This document shows, in pieces, positions 49,790-62,486 of a stretch of 64,000 bases of DNA; the stretch's first letter is position 1; each line of letters starts with the position of its first letter. Source of the stretch: Terana coerulea (Eukaryota; Basidiomycota; Agaricomycetes; Polyporales; Phanerochaetaceae); NCBI GenBank assembly GCA_024811115.1, contig JAKOGH010000740.1, forward strand, positions 434,001 to 498,000, given 5' to 3'. The position numbers and the translations under genes were made by a program. The notes below the pieces were generated by a model. The model was not told where the DNA came from, did not search any database, and saw nothing but the letters and a program-made list of their open reading frames with translations.

Positions 49790-51034
49790 ATGCTCTCGGC
49801 ACCACTGGCAGTCCTACACGAAGGGATATATAAAGTGAAGGACACGGTCTTGGGGCAATATCTAGGCTCGCTGCACGATCATCCTGCTGGACATCGCGAC
49901 GAACAGCTGGTTCTCGAGGACGTGCCTACGCGCCAGGGACAGGTATGGAGCACGCCGCACATCGACGTGTATATGTAGTGACCAGGCTTTGTAGTGGCAG
50001 CTTACCCGAATCGGCGATGGATACATTATCCGACAGATCTCAAGCGGCTTATACTGCGCCATATCGAAGTGTGACCAGCATGTCGCGCAACCTATCACCT
50101 TGAGCAGCATTCCTACTGTATGGTGTATTGCCTACGCCACAGAAGTAAAAGACACCATTCGGTCAGTCACTTGCCTTCAAATTGAACCCCTTTTTGATTT
50201 TGTTCTTACGAGCAGCATCGCGTGGTCGGTTTCCTCTCTTTATTGGGATGCACCATCATCCAAGCAGAAGCGTACGGTGAGCTTGTGATGGTCAGCAACC
50301 CGTCTACTGTACTTCATCTACATCTCAGGTTACGGTTGGCGGATACGACCCCCAATCAGGGGAGCTCAGCGCTGGAATGACCTGGAAGCTGATTGAAATG
50401 GCCCCAGACTCCATCACAAGGCCCGTTCCGCTTGGACTATGCGCCCTGCAGAACAAGGTTAGCGGAACATTTCTCAGCCTCGCGACAGATGAACATACAG
50501 TCGGCTGCTGGCCAAGCGAAGACTTGCAGAAGAGTGGGGTCAAATTGGTATGCTCCCCTTACCGCATTCATTGTCCAACGTTCAATGACAAATATCGCAT
50601 CATTTACCAGTGGGAGATTGCCCCTTAGGAGAGGGATATTCCTTACGGTTGCACGGCACGGACGAATACTGCACAGTGCAGGATGGACTGGGACACGGCG
50701 TCATAGTATCTGTGGCCAAGCTCCCTGTGGCCTGGCGCATCGTGCCGTGCAAGAGTCCGCTCAATGCAAACGAGAGCTACGTTCAGTGAGTATGAGGCCG
50801 AAATACCAAGTAGCCGCATGTTGACAGGATTTGCAGACTCTTTTGGGCTGAGACAGCTATGTGTTGGGATTTACGCGACCACGGGAGGAAGGATCCAGGG
50901 ACACCGGTGAGTCTTGACATGACAACGTCATCACAACTCTCACAACTTGGACCTGACTATAATCTGTTCTTCAGGTTCAGTTGGCGAAGAACGAGGGTTA
51001 CCACGCATGCCGATTGTTCAAGATCATCACCTGA
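49790..51034 (+). CDS. Double beta-trefoil lectin-like protein, copy 3 (frameshifted)
   Basis: The third, more diverged member. It starts MLSAPLAVLHEGIYKVKD, then GDGYIIRQISSGLYCAI, SSIPTVWCIAYA, MTWKLIEMAPDS, CALQNKVSGTFLSLA, GYSLRLHGTDEYCTV and AMCWDLRDHGRK, ending ACRLFKIIT. The exon order matches the other copies. In the exon starting WEIAP, the C run at 50621-50624 has four bases where copy 2 has five, which creates an immediate TAG; one more C restores PLGEGYS. Either an error or a very recent inactivation, since everything downstream is still conserved. Confidence 0.65.
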
Positions 51035-51543
51035 GATCAGCCTCAGCGACCCGGCCGTATGCAGTCTGCAAAGATCCATCCTGTGTTAATATCCCTGCGT
51101 AGACTCTGTGGTCGGAAGCCCCTTCAAATCATATCTAGCTTTTCGCTTTGTTCTGAAATGTATTCTGAGCTTCCTCGTCGAGCAAGTAATCAAGCGGAAC
51201 TCTCTACCAGAGGCTGGAGGGCTTAGTCTCGGCCGATTAGAGCCATTTCGGGCCCTTGTAGATTGGCTTGGATCTGGAGAGGTACACCCAGGGTATACAG
51301 GGCAATCGATATCGATCGAGTACGGTAGTAACATTGGAAACGAGTGTGCGGATTACATGGGAATATATTGCAAATTCGAATAACAAACACGTATGCCACC
51401 TCGAAGCTCTCCTTACCAGCGGGAGCGCATTTATACACCCAGGGCCAGGGATGTCGTATCATGACATCGACCATTATGTACATAGGGCCCTGTGACGGAA
51501 AAACTCTGGGCAGCTTTGATAGCCTCCTCTCGATACGCTATGC
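51035..51543. other. Convergent intergenic gap
   Basis: About 0.5 kb between the 3' ends of the trefoil gene and the DUF6534-type gene. No gene seen. Confidence 0.35.
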
Positions 51544-52896
51544 TCAGACGGCGTACGCGCCGCCCGTCTTCGTATCCGACGTCTGGGACCCGGAGTGCAT
51601 GTCCGGCCACTCCGGGTCGCCCTTGGCGCCGATGTCGACCATCTCGTGCGTCTCGACGTTGATCGTCACCTGCGGGCGCACGGAGCGGTTCGTCGCGAAG
51701 GCGGACATGTCTTCGCGCTGCTTGTGGCTCCCGCCCGAGTGCGAGAGCGAGTTCACCCACTCGCGCCGCGAGTTGAGCGAGGACATGACCGAGTTCGTGT
51801 ACAGCTTCACGACGCCGTAGTTGAAGATCAGGTGGATGCCTGTCGTCTGTCAGGAAGAGGTCAAAGGGTGCGGCGGTGGCGTGGCGGGTGGGCGTACCAA
51901 GGTAAGGTAGGTGATGATGTGCGCGATGGTGAATGACGCGGTCAGCAGCCCGTTCTGAACAGTCGCTGTACCAGGTGTAAGTTAAGGCGGTATGCGCACA
52001 GACGGGGAATGCGACATACATCGAATGATCTTATTGACGACGTTGTCGGTGTGGGCAAAGCCAGTTTTGTGCTTGCGTAGATACACGCTCAGCGCGAGCG
52101 CAATCACGACATCGCACACTGTGCATGATATGAGCCACGGAAGTGCGACGACGTCGAGCTTCAGGAAGTCGGTGAAGTGCGGTGTGAACGAGATACCGAT
52201 CGCGGTGCCGAGCGCGCATACTACAGGAGACGTGAGCCTATACCTACAAGAAGGTGATGGGAAGAATAACGTACGGCCGGAGATGGTCGAGGTAATGACG
52301 ACGATAGCGACAACGTACCAGTTCTTGGTGAGGACAAGGATGCGCCAGGCATAAAAGAATTGCACCATCATGGATATTATACCTGCCATGGCCTCTTCTG
52401 ACGCGAACACTGAAGAGGCTGGTCAGTGCCTTTCTCTTCATCGGAAGCAAGAATTCACGCACGCCAGTCCGCCTCCGCAAGAGCCTCAATGTTTCCAAAC
52501 TGATTGATCAAAACCATGTATATCCAACCGATGTTGAACGCGGTATTTAAAGAGTCGACAACAAGGATGGCCAAGACGTAGATCTTCATCCATACCGGGT
52601 CTCTGATCCGCTTTCAGCGACTCAGGTCTTGCTCAGAAAATACGGTAGACATACTTCGGAAAGTTGTTGTAGTATTGATTGACTTGAGTGATCAATGTGC
52701 CGTACAACCTACGGTTGGTCTTTAGCATTGGGGACTCAAAAGCGACTCGTGGAATTATGACTCACGCTACGTTGAGAAATATGCCAATCAAAGCGGGTCC
52801 ATGCCTGCGCGCAGGAAGTTCGTATACGTCGATGAAGGCGCAGGATATCGTTACTTACAGTACTTGCGCAACCTCCCCTCCTGGCGAGAGTCCCAT
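51544..52896 (-). CDS. DUF6534-type multipass membrane protein
   Basis: The second member of this family in the window. The start MGLSPGGEVAQVLHGPALIG leads into the first helix; then LYGTLITQVNQYYNNFPK, MKIYVLAILVVDSLNTAFN, MAGIISMMVQFFYAWRILVL, NWYVVAIVVITSTISG, VALPWLISCTVCDVVIALAL with SVYLRKHKTGF, and GLLTASFTIAHIITYLTLV. The last helix is followed by the family hallmark KLYTNSVMSSLNSRREW and a polar C-terminal tail ending TKTGGAYAV. About 340 residues and seven predicted helices. Function unknown; a receptor- or transporter-like role has no direct support. Confidence 0.78.
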
Positions 52897-54308
52897 GGTG
52901 ATTGCCTCCTACAGCGTAGATTCCAACAGGGCGCGCCTCTTCCCGCTAGAGTACACAGGTCGAGGGTTGGGTCGGTGGCGGTGAGAGGGCAGGGAGGGCG
53001 GGGTCGAACGGCGACGCGTAGGGGTAGACGGTGAGTCTTATGGCAACAAGAGAAGCATGCAATAAAAGACGAGAAGAGGGCTCAAGCCCCTCGTCGTGAC
53101 TGAAAAAGATGAACTGCACCGGCGCACAAAAATACCCAGTAAACAGGCTTTTGTCGTTGGTCAGTTTGAGACAAACTGGGCTTGGGCCTCGCCCTCGCCG
53201 ACGGTGGCCGCCAATGCTATACCGACCCATTCCTCTGGCTCGGGGTGCTCCTACGCGACAGGGACCTTTTATTCTCGCGTTTGAATTCCGTTGCAGGGTG
53301 CCGTCATACCCACGGACGAAGGCACCGAAATTAGTGTGCCCAGCCCGCGCTCGTTCTGCCTCACCCGTTTTGCCCGTCCGGGTTCAAAGTGTGCGCGCCA
53401 AATAGAAGCAAACACTCTCCCACAACTCGGCTCACGCGCGCCAATCCCCATCGGCGGGAGTATCCGAACGATCGCAGACTAACGGCGCCGGGCCTATCCG
53501 GGCCACTGCTCAAGCCGGGGTATTTGACCTACAAAAACTCGACATGCGCGAACTTCAAAGCAACTATCGGAGTGCATGAGCCTGCCTGCGATCGTGCTTA
53601 CTCGGTTGAGATGCCCTGGACAAAGCAGGCAGAGTGTACTGGTTCTCCAAGCATGACGGCCGACTTCTCTGTTCAATGTCTAAGCCGCAGAAATCTTCAC
53701 AACAGCGCTGGAAAAAAGATGGCCTCTGCACATACGTGATTTCCGAGAACGACAGTTACTCAGCAAAACATACGTGATTTTCATTTAGTGACGGCAGCAA
53801 ACGAAGACGTGCAGACTCTTCGCCATTTCCCAATGGGCATACAAAGTAGGGTGGGAGGAGGCTGGACACGGATACACGGGGATCGTCGCCAGTAAATACA
53901 TGCAGCGCGATACAAAACGAGGCGGCAGGCAAGGGACAGGAGACACGGGACGGTAAATAAGATACACGACGCTTTGTCCGTCCGAATAGATAGACATTCA
54001 GAATCGGCGGCCGGCGGGTCGGTGCGGGGCACCGCATGCGACGCAGCGGCCGCGGGGAGACACGATGCGGGGAACGCTGACAGGCAGGGTAGACGGATCT
54101 CTAGCTCAACGAGCAGTGGGGCGGCGGCGACGACGCTTCCGACGGCGGCGGCATGGCCATGCGGAGAGACGCAGCACTCGTATTCTTGCCCCGCCGACCG
54201 ACGCCCGACTTCAGAGCTGGTGTCCGGGGTGCTCTACACTCTTCCCGCACAATCGCCCAGGGGTCACGATCGGCACAACAAACAGTCCTAGTTTGCATTT
54301 GCATCCTG
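52897..54308. other. Intergenic region
   Basis: About 1.4 kb between the DUF6534-type start and the EST1-like stop. Only short GC-rich chance frames. It probably holds the DUF6534 promoter and the EST1-like 3' untranslated region. Confidence 0.35.
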
Positions 54309-57300
54309 CTAGCCGGGCCCGTTGCCCCAGATGCGCGAGATCATCGACGGTGCCGCGCCGTACGGCGCAGTCATGAACGCGGAATTGTGCTCCGCACCGG
54401 GTGCGTGGCGGAACGCGTCGGCCTGGCCGGGTTGGTAGTACACGTGGCCGCCCGAAGGCGACGTGTACGCATCTGCGTACCCGTTCGCATGGGCGCCAGG
54501 CGCCAGGCGATCTGCAGCGCCACCATATGGCCCATGCATTGACACGGCGGAGCCTATAGGTACAGACGGGTTGAGGCGGTCGTAGCGATGGTTCGAGCCA
54601 GGAGGGGGCATAGGCGGAGACGCGTGCACACGCGACATCAGAATCGTCTCAGACGGCATGCGCTGGTGCCCGTGCCCATTGTTCATGTCGGCGGGCTGCT
54701 GAGGGAGGTAGGCGCGCGAAGGCGGGCCATTGGCGTATCCTAGCTGGGGGTTTTGCGGCGGCGAGGGTGCCTGCCAAGGATGGCCAGTGTGAGCAGCATT
54801 CGTCCAAGTGCTCTGCACGGACGGGAGTGATGCACCGGCGCCCTGCACGGCGGGCGGGCGCGGCGGGTAGTCCGAGCCGTTGCCCAGTGCGCGGTTGCCA
54901 CCTGTGTACTCGGATGACCATATGCTGTTGCCTGGTATGAGGCTCACCGCCGATGATGAGATGGTGCGCTGGTGCGCTGCCGAAGAGATTGCGCGGTGGT
55001 CCTAGCATCCCCTGCAAGAGGTCCACCGCTGTGGTGCCCGGCGTGCCCGCTATTGGCAGTAGCGGCGGCGACTTTTGGAGCTCAACCTTTCCAAAGGGAG
55101 GGAAATGGGGTCGGGTTGGTGTTGGGGGAAGCCAATAGGATTCAGCCGTTCGGGTGAAGTGGGTAATTGTGTGTATTTAGTTCTGTCTGGTGGAGAAAGT
55201 GGGACTCTGAAGGAGTCGTTAGCCAATGCCCACTCTGTTAGACTAAGTCAGAGTCAGAAAAGGGTTGGTGACTGACCCTGGTGAATATATCACTTGGTCG
55301 ATATCGTCGGGTTCATCGTCGTCCTTCTCGAGTACCTTGAGCCCTTCATTGATTACATCGTTAATAAGATCGGTAGTCATAGATACGCGATCGTCGTCAT
55401 CCAGGTCTGTCAAATGCAACGCATCCACCGGCAAGCTGGTGAGCTCGAACATGTTAGGAGGTGACCCAAGCCGGCTGACGGAAGCTGAATGTTGCGGTGC
55501 AAATTCAAGCGTATCTGGCGAAGCATCGTCGCTTCCTGTCGCCTTCCGCACTTCGCTGACAGCGGGAATAGACGCGCCGAGGGTAAAGAACTCTTGTACG
55601 AGTGCTATCGGAGTATACTTTGAGAAGTGAGCATGAGCATGTGTGAATCACTTTGCCAGATATCAGCAAGCAAACTCACCTCATCCTCCGCAACAGCCTT
55701 CGCATCCAAGAGGATATCTGCAATCCTCATCAACTGCTCTTCGTTCGGATGCACTTGCTCGCGCCCCAACAACCGTGCCTCCAGATCCTGCGCGAAGCCG
55801 CCCTCCGACGTCGACTGCCGTGACACCGTCGGCTTCCCATCCGCGCCCGCCATGTATTTGCGAAGCGGTAAGAAACCAGCCATGTCGACGTCCTCCTCCA
55901 GCTGCGTCTTGAGCTCCGGAAGGCTGTCCGTCGGGAACGCGCGCGCAAGGTTCTGGCAGAAACGCGTGTACTCAACCCAGAACTCCTGGATGCCGTCGAT
56001 GGCGATCGGGTGTTGCCATTACGCTTGTCTCTTCCCCGGGAAGGTTCCTTCACCGTGGCAGCTTCCTGGCCATTCGCAGCGGACCGCAACCCCTGAGAGA
56101 GATAGCGCGTGTTAGACCGCAGCCACTTGTTTGCCATCCGGAGGGCAGGCAGCGTCCGTCGGAAGGTGGCTGTGATGCGCTGCGCCAGGTCACCCTCCTC
56201 AGCGTCCTCCGGCGGCGATTCCGCAAGCTCGACGGAGCCGTTCTCAAGCAGCACGCGGTGGGTCGCCAGAAGGTGGGACACGATGTGCGACTCGGTCGCC
56301 GCTAGGCGGGATGAGCGACGTTCGCCGTTGGACGGGCGGCGGACCATACGGTGCTTCCACAGGGCTCCTTCAGCCAGAATAATGATCTTGGAGATCATCT
56401 CGATGGGCAGGATCCTGTCGCCGACGAGCCCAATAAAGTCTCCGATGACTTTTTCGCCCATGGATTTAGCTCTAGATGATTTGTGATTGGGATCGGTATG
56501 ATGCGAATGGGAGAAAAGGTCACGTACTCATCCACATTATGACACCACTGTGCGTGCAGCACGACCACTTTCTCCTTGAACGACTCGACCCTGAGCCGCG
56601 GAGTTAGCGTCGCACTACTCGCCAGCTCCTCTTGCACCTCCTTCTCCCGTAGCAGGCCCTTCGACTTGTACAACTCCAAGGCCTTGTGCAGGAGTGTACC
56701 CAGGTTTTCTGACGCAGTCTCGAAAGGCGTACGAACACAGAGCGCACGATAGTAGTGCATTATGGAGCTGAGCGTGTCCTTCTGGTACGAGGACAAGATT
56801 GCAAGCTGATGTGATGGGTTGCCGTCGTGCGGGAGGAGTGAGCGGGCTTGTTCGTAGCACGACTGTGCGCGGTCGTAATTTCGCAAACGCGGGAGCGGGA
56901 CGTGGCCCGCGCCGTTTGCGCCGCCCCTCCTGCCTCGGCCGCCGCGTCCGGAAAAGGCAGCAGGAGGGCCATCCTCATGCCCCGCACGCGGTCGTCCGCC
57001 CGCCTCGTTGTACTGCTCCTTGTACCGTGCGATGTCGCCCAGACACACCAGCGCCTTGCTGAGGACGGCCATCCGGTTTTCGCGCTGCGCCGAGGTCGTG
57101 GGGACCGGTGCACTGATGATCCCGCCGACATCGCTTTCAGGAGGGAACTGATGTTGATTTCGGCGAGGGGACGTGGCGCCCTCAGCGGCAGGCGTCTGGT
57201 CGTCTTCAGGGAGAATGGCAAGGATGGTGAGGGCAGGCTGGGCGTCGTTCAGAGCAAAGTATCGTCGCAGCCTCAGCACGAGCTGCATCCAGAACTTTTC

Positions 57301-57767
57301 CTCTTCGGCGAGGAATTGCCGAAAGCGTTGAAGGAGCTTGCGGTATTCCACGGTTCGGTTGGAGTGCGAAGACTGCTGCTGCGTGGGTTGGCGAGGGGGA
57401 TTGAAGATGGCGCGGTCAAGTGCGGCGATGCGTTGCTTGTAGGTGGAGATGATGGTGTAGGAGGTCTGCATCCAAAGATGTGTCTCGGCATCCTTGGATT
57501 CCCTCGCATAAGGATGGAGGAAGAGCAGGCGAAGGTATTGACGTCGTAGACTGGCGATAGTATCAGCAACAGAATATTATGCAGAGAGCAGCACACGCAC
57601 TTCTTCCTCTGAATGTCAATCTCTCTGTCCACTATGTCACGAGTCTTGAGTAGTTCTTTCAGTCCTGTCTGGAGGCCTTTGGCCTCCCTGGAAGGGGGTC
57701 CATGAGCAGGAACCTCTGTATTGAGCAGTAGGGCGTACCGTGCTATGTGAGCTGCTGCGTCCGACAT
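54309..57767 (-). CDS. EST1/SMG7-like protein (14-3-3/TPR)
   Basis: A member of the EST1/SMG5-7 family, which binds phosphorylated Upf1 in nonsense-mediated decay or telomerase RNA at telomeres. It starts MSDAAAHIARYALLL, then LFLHPYARESKDAETHLWMQ leading into the alpha-helical 14-3-3-like part: VEYRKLLQRFRQFLAEEEKF, ALVCLGDIARYKEQYNE, NYDRAQSCYEQARSLLP, GNPSHQLAILSSYQKDTLSS and HYYRALCVRTPFETASENL. A second helical domain has GDFIGLVGDRILPIEMISK, GIQEFWVEYTRFCQNLARAF and MAGFLPLRKYM, then VDALHLTDLDDDDR and a disordered Gly/Pro-rich end. No PIN nuclease domain is seen, so it is closer to SMG7 than SMG6. One G seems missing in the run 56008-56010, and a second frame change may exist near 54950. 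The long intron at about 55080-55260 is inferred. Confidence 0.85.
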
Positions 57768-58599
57768 ACGATCAATCAGGCGTATGCAGCACGAGCATTC
57801 CCGAGGTGAGAGGGGTTGTGAAAGTGGAGGGAGGAGTGATCATCGTCGTTCAAAACGACGAGCGCACCAATACCTTGATTCGATCACAGTACAGTAAGTA
57901 ACCGGAGTATTGACGCCCGAATGTCGGTCTTAAGGCACTTAAGTAAGTTACTTACTCGAATTGTGTATGGATGGGTATTGTTCGGGGTAAATTGTACAGG
58001 TACGACATAGCCAGAGGTAAAGGTCCCTGGCTCCAGATTCCGGAAGTCGTCGTGCATTACAGCACAGGCAGGAATTGGGCAGGAAGACGGAGTGGATCCA
58101 GGATCCAGGGGAGAAGCGGCAGGACTGACTTCAACAATAACGTTTACGCCATGTGAGGCAACCAGCTGCATATGCGTTCCCAAACGCATATAGCGGATAT
58201 TCCGAAGGCAAAGTCTGCGAGGTTAGTCCGCGGCCGAGCATTCAGCTGGCACCCTGATTGTTGCAAGTATATATCCCGAGCGACATATCCGAATTTGGCG
58301 GTTTAAACGCTAACATTTGATCCGGCTGCCTTGGTGGGCCCGACTCCTTTACAAGGCAAAGTGCGGAAGAGTTCTTCGAAAACATTACGACAAAAATTAT
58401 AGTAAACAGATTGAGTCTAGCCAGTGTGAGATACATAAAAATTCAAGAAAACGACTGCACGAGAGCGGGCGGATAGCGTAAAAGCGAGAGATCCAATGCT
58501 GTAGCCAGGGGACATAAGAGTGATGAGTGGGTATGGAGCAAGCTATGGTAGTAGTAGATAGATGGTGATTGTGAAGAGAACACGGACTAAGGGCGATGT
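57768..58599. other. Intergenic region
   Basis: About 0.8 kb between the EST1-like start and the SNF2-family stop, both on the minus strand. It should hold the EST1-like promoter and SNF2 terminator. No gene seen. Confidence 0.35.
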
Positions 58600-61500
58600 C
58601 TAGTCCTCGTCGTCCTCGTCGTCATCATCGTTGCCACCATGCTTGAACAGTGCCATGAGATCGTCGAGACCAAGCTTCATGTTCTTCATCTTTTCGCCGG
58701 ACAACGCTGCGGCTGCCAGAATCCGCTTCTTCTCCTGGAGCTGGATGGCACAAAGAAAATCGTCAGTATCCCGTTTTGCAGTCCACAAACAATTAAGAAA
58801 CCACCGCGTGGCGATGGAGGATTCTGAAGGATTTCGGGACAAGGCGTGTACTCACCTCTAGGATGCGCTCTTCGACGGTCCCGGGAATGGTGAGCTTGTG
58901 GATGTTCACGGTGCGTGTCTGCCCGTGCCGATGTGCGCGGTCAAACGCCTGGTCCTCGAGCGCGGGGTTCCACCACAGGTCGACAAGGATGACATTGTTG
59001 CAGCACGTCAGGTTCAGACCTGCCCGCCCGCCGTCAGCATCGTCGCATATCCTGCCATAGTGCGCGAAGACTCACCGGTGCTGCCGGCTTTGAACGAGAT
59101 TAGCACGACACGCCTGCTCTTGCTTGTCCTAATCTTCTGCAGCGCCTCCTCCCGCTTCGGCTGCGCCATCGAGCCATCGTCTGTCCAGTCACATAAATTA
59201 GCTAGGAAACGACATACAGGAACCTCTGCGCTGACATCTGACATATTTAATGCCTTCTGCTTTGAGGAACGGCTCAATCAGGTCCAGCATTGACGTGAAC
59301 TGCGAGAAGATGATGGTCTTTTCTTCGTCATCCCGTTCGTCGATGTCGCTCAGCAGCTTCAGGATCATGCGGATTTTGGCTGAGCTTGGTGGCAGGTGCG
59401 CGTTTGCACCGGCCATGGATTTCCGCCGGGCGGCCTTGAGAACCATGTCGTCACATTTGGCGCAATGGTCCTTGTCGTGCTCGCTCATATTTGAAGATGT
59501 CAGACTACGAGCCTCGTCAGAGTCCTGTCAACAAGAAGGAAGAATAGTTCCACGCACACTCGCTGGCACATCTGACAGCGCTTGGTACCTGAAAGACCCA
59601 TGTCACCCATGAGGTCTGCAAGGTCATCGGCAGCGTCATCGATATCCTTCTCATTCTTCGCCGCTTTGGGTTCAACAGCCTCCTTGTCCTTCCTATAGTC
59701 TTGAGAGACTAGCGAAGGGTGATTACAAGCTATGCATCATATCAGTAAAGTCCCTTACAAGGATGGTCACGGTCCGTCGTACCTTGCCGAAGTCTAAGCA
59801 GCAGAACCAACATGCTCGTGTAATTGTTACCACCAACACCGCCCTCACGCTGCAGCTTGTCAAGACCTTCTTTCACAATAACCTCCACATTCTCGTAGAA
59901 ATGCTGCTCTTCGGGATCAAACTGACAGAGAACATTGTTCACAATACGGTCCGGTAGCTCGATCAGCGGTTTCCCATTCAGGATCGTGTTTTTCGTTCGT
60001 CGAAGCATGCATGCGTTGAGTACAACCTACGTGCACAAACGGTCGTCAGCGTGTTTCTCAATAATTAGAGAGAATGTTTAACATACATGCAAGCGCTTGA
60101 TAGCTCGCTGAGGTCGTCCTGCCTTGATGGGCTGCGCGATCTTGGCCTTGAATTCTGCCCAGTCGTCCAGGGGACGCAGTTTCAGGAAATTGATCAGTGA
60201 GTAGAGCTCTTCGACGTTGTTCTGCATCGGCGTGCCAGTTAAGCACCAGCGATACTTAGCCTCCAGCGCATAGCAAGCCTGTGCACCCTTTGTTGTCTTG
60301 TTCTTGATCGTATGAGCCTCGTCTAAGCGTTCGTAAGAAATAGTTCGTCGCAGTGCACAGCTATGCGTACCGAGAATCACTCGCCACCACTTCACGCGGA
60401 GTAACGCATCTTTCGTCTTGGAAGCTTTACCTGCAGACTTCTTATTCTTCTGCAGGTATTTGCGGATCTCGTCGGTGCTGTCGTCCTCGTCGTCATCCTC
60501 ATCGGATACAGACACCGCTTTCTTCTTGCCCTTGGTTTTGCTTTCGTCTTTGGAGGGAGAGAACGCGCCATGCTCTGACGCAAGAATGCTGTATGACGTG
60601 ATGACAATGTCTACTTTCTTTAGGACGTCAGGATCTATGCTTGTCTCAATATGGTAACAAGGGTATTGCTAGTGACGTGCTTACCTGTCGTACGGCTTGC
60701 GCCATGGTGCTCAATGACTCTGAGACTGGGCGCTATCTTCTTCGCCTCTGAGGCCCACTGACCAACGACAGCTACAGGACAGACAACTCTGCGATGCAAT
60801 TAGCTTCATGCTTGCCCCTGTGTCAGGTGGCACCTACAGGGTAGCTTTGGCATAGCCAGCCTTTCTACCCTCATCGGTACGCATGCCTTCAAGGATACGG
60901 AGAAGAGCCTGTATGGTCTTGCCGAGGCTGTATCACATTCAAGTTTAGTGTTGTGAGACCATGTTCCAGAAATTCACGTACCCCATGTCGTCGGCAAGAA
61001 TACCGCCAGTTCGTTTGCCACTTTCTCGCTCCGCCATCCATACCCTGCCGATAATTTGATGAGGCAATAGGGTGAAGCCTTCCGCAAATCCTGGGACTAT
61101 AGCTTGTGACATGTCGATCTCCTGGTCGACGACATTACCGGTTTGCGAAAGGAGATCACGCAGAGCCTTATCCGTGTCTTCTGTACCCATCCTGTACTCG
61201 GCCGTATTTTCAGCCGTGCCCATGTCGAAAACCTCGTAAGTTTTCTCTATTGCAGGGCGCCCAAGGTTCTGGTTTGTTGGAACGACAATGGGTACGGCTT
61301 TGAATGTGTCTGCAGGGTGCGGATTTATGGGGCGGTTTGAGGGAACCTGTATAGGTTTCGCAGTGTTTGGGATCGCAGCTTTCATCGGTTGAGATGTCGC
61401 GCTTTTGACAGGTGGCCGGTTGGCAGCAGGAGCGGGGCTGATACCGTGATGAGTTCGGCAACCTTGAGTATGTTCAAGTAAGACTGGAAGGCTGACCTGT

Positions 61501-61766
61501 CATCTTCCTCGTCATCTGAAATCACGACAGTTGAAGGGCTTGTGGCCTCCTGTGATTCGGTCAGTCCACTCGTAGAGCTCGGCGAGGAGACGGTGCTGCC
61601 GCTTGACGAAGAAGATATAGACTACAATGTTGAGTTTAGGTCAACGCAGGTCTTTGACCAGTCGCAGTACAACGAGGCAACTTACTACGACAGATGCTGG
61701 CGATTCTTGCCTGGGCTTGGGTTTCGATGGGAATTGGTTAGGAGGGAAAAGCTCGTCCTCCAACAT
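58600..61766 (-). CDS. SNF2-family ATPase, Rad16/Uls1-like
   Basis: A DNA-dependent ATPase that uses ATP to move along chromatin or strip proteins. It starts MLEDELFPPNQFPSKPKPR, followed by a Ser-rich acidic region (STVVISDDEEDD). The helicase core begins LLPHQIIGRVWM; motif I is split by an intron (GGILADDMG + LGKT), motif II is VILDEAHTIKN, motif III YRWCLTGTPMQNN, then MLRRTKNTILNGKPLIELP. Between the two RecA-like lobes lies a Cys-rich insert (CQMC ... HCAKCDDMVLKAAR) where Rad5/Rad16/Uls1 proteins carry a RING finger. Lobe two has KTIIFSQFTSMLDLIEPFL, LISFKAGSTG, WWNPALEDQAFDRAHR and GTVEERILELQ. The tail is an acidic Asp/Glu run. Roughly 900 residues. Only four Cys are obvious, so a complete RING is not proven. 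Nuclear; DNA repair or SUMO-targeted roles are inferred from the family. Confidence 0.9.
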
Positions 61767-62486
61767 AAGCTTCTTTCGTCTGCAGAGTGACCTCAATGTC
61801 AGTCATGTCTTACACACAACTTTCAAGTGGCTACGCGAACACATTTCGCGACGTCCTCCACATAGGCTCCGCTACCAGGACACCGTCATCAACACCGTCC
61901 GCCGCCGCTCGCTGACAGGAACTGGAGATGGGATGCTCACAGCGTTTCCATCACTCAAAATGTTGATCGGTCTTAGGAGTAGAGTCGTGAAGTGGCAGCT
62001 CAAGACACAGGACAAGTTCAAGTTCATAAATGAACCACGCACGTGGTCGTGCAAGCGCGTCGCATAAACGCCTACTGTGGGGTTAAGGTCTGAGTGGCCG
62101 GCGCCACAATATTCCCGTCGGGTAGGTTGCAATGGGCGCCCCTCACCGACACCTCACAGCAATTACCACCACCGCGATGGTGCCAGACTGTACACACATA
62201 ATCTTCGGACCCCCCCAAACACCTGAAATCTCCAAAAGCTCATTCTTTACTGCATTTATTGTACGTTCAATGTGCAGAGACTGTCATTCATCCAACAGGT
62301 TCAGGGGCAGCCGCACCCGGGCTGACCGTGGTCGGTCGGTGAATGTCAGCCTCGTAGGCCAGGCTGGCAACAATCCCGCCTCTGGAGAGATAAATAAGTC
62401 TGGGCTTGTGCAAATATTCTTTGTCTCGCTCCTTTCCTGGCAGTCAACTACTCTCGAGTCTTTCCCTCAAGTTCACCACCCTCAAC
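61767..62486. other. Divergent promoter region
   Basis: About 0.7 kb between the divergent SNF2-family and coiled-coil genes. An AT-rich ATAAATAA at 62390-62397 lies about 90 bases before the coiled-coil start and may be its TATA element. Confidence 0.4.
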
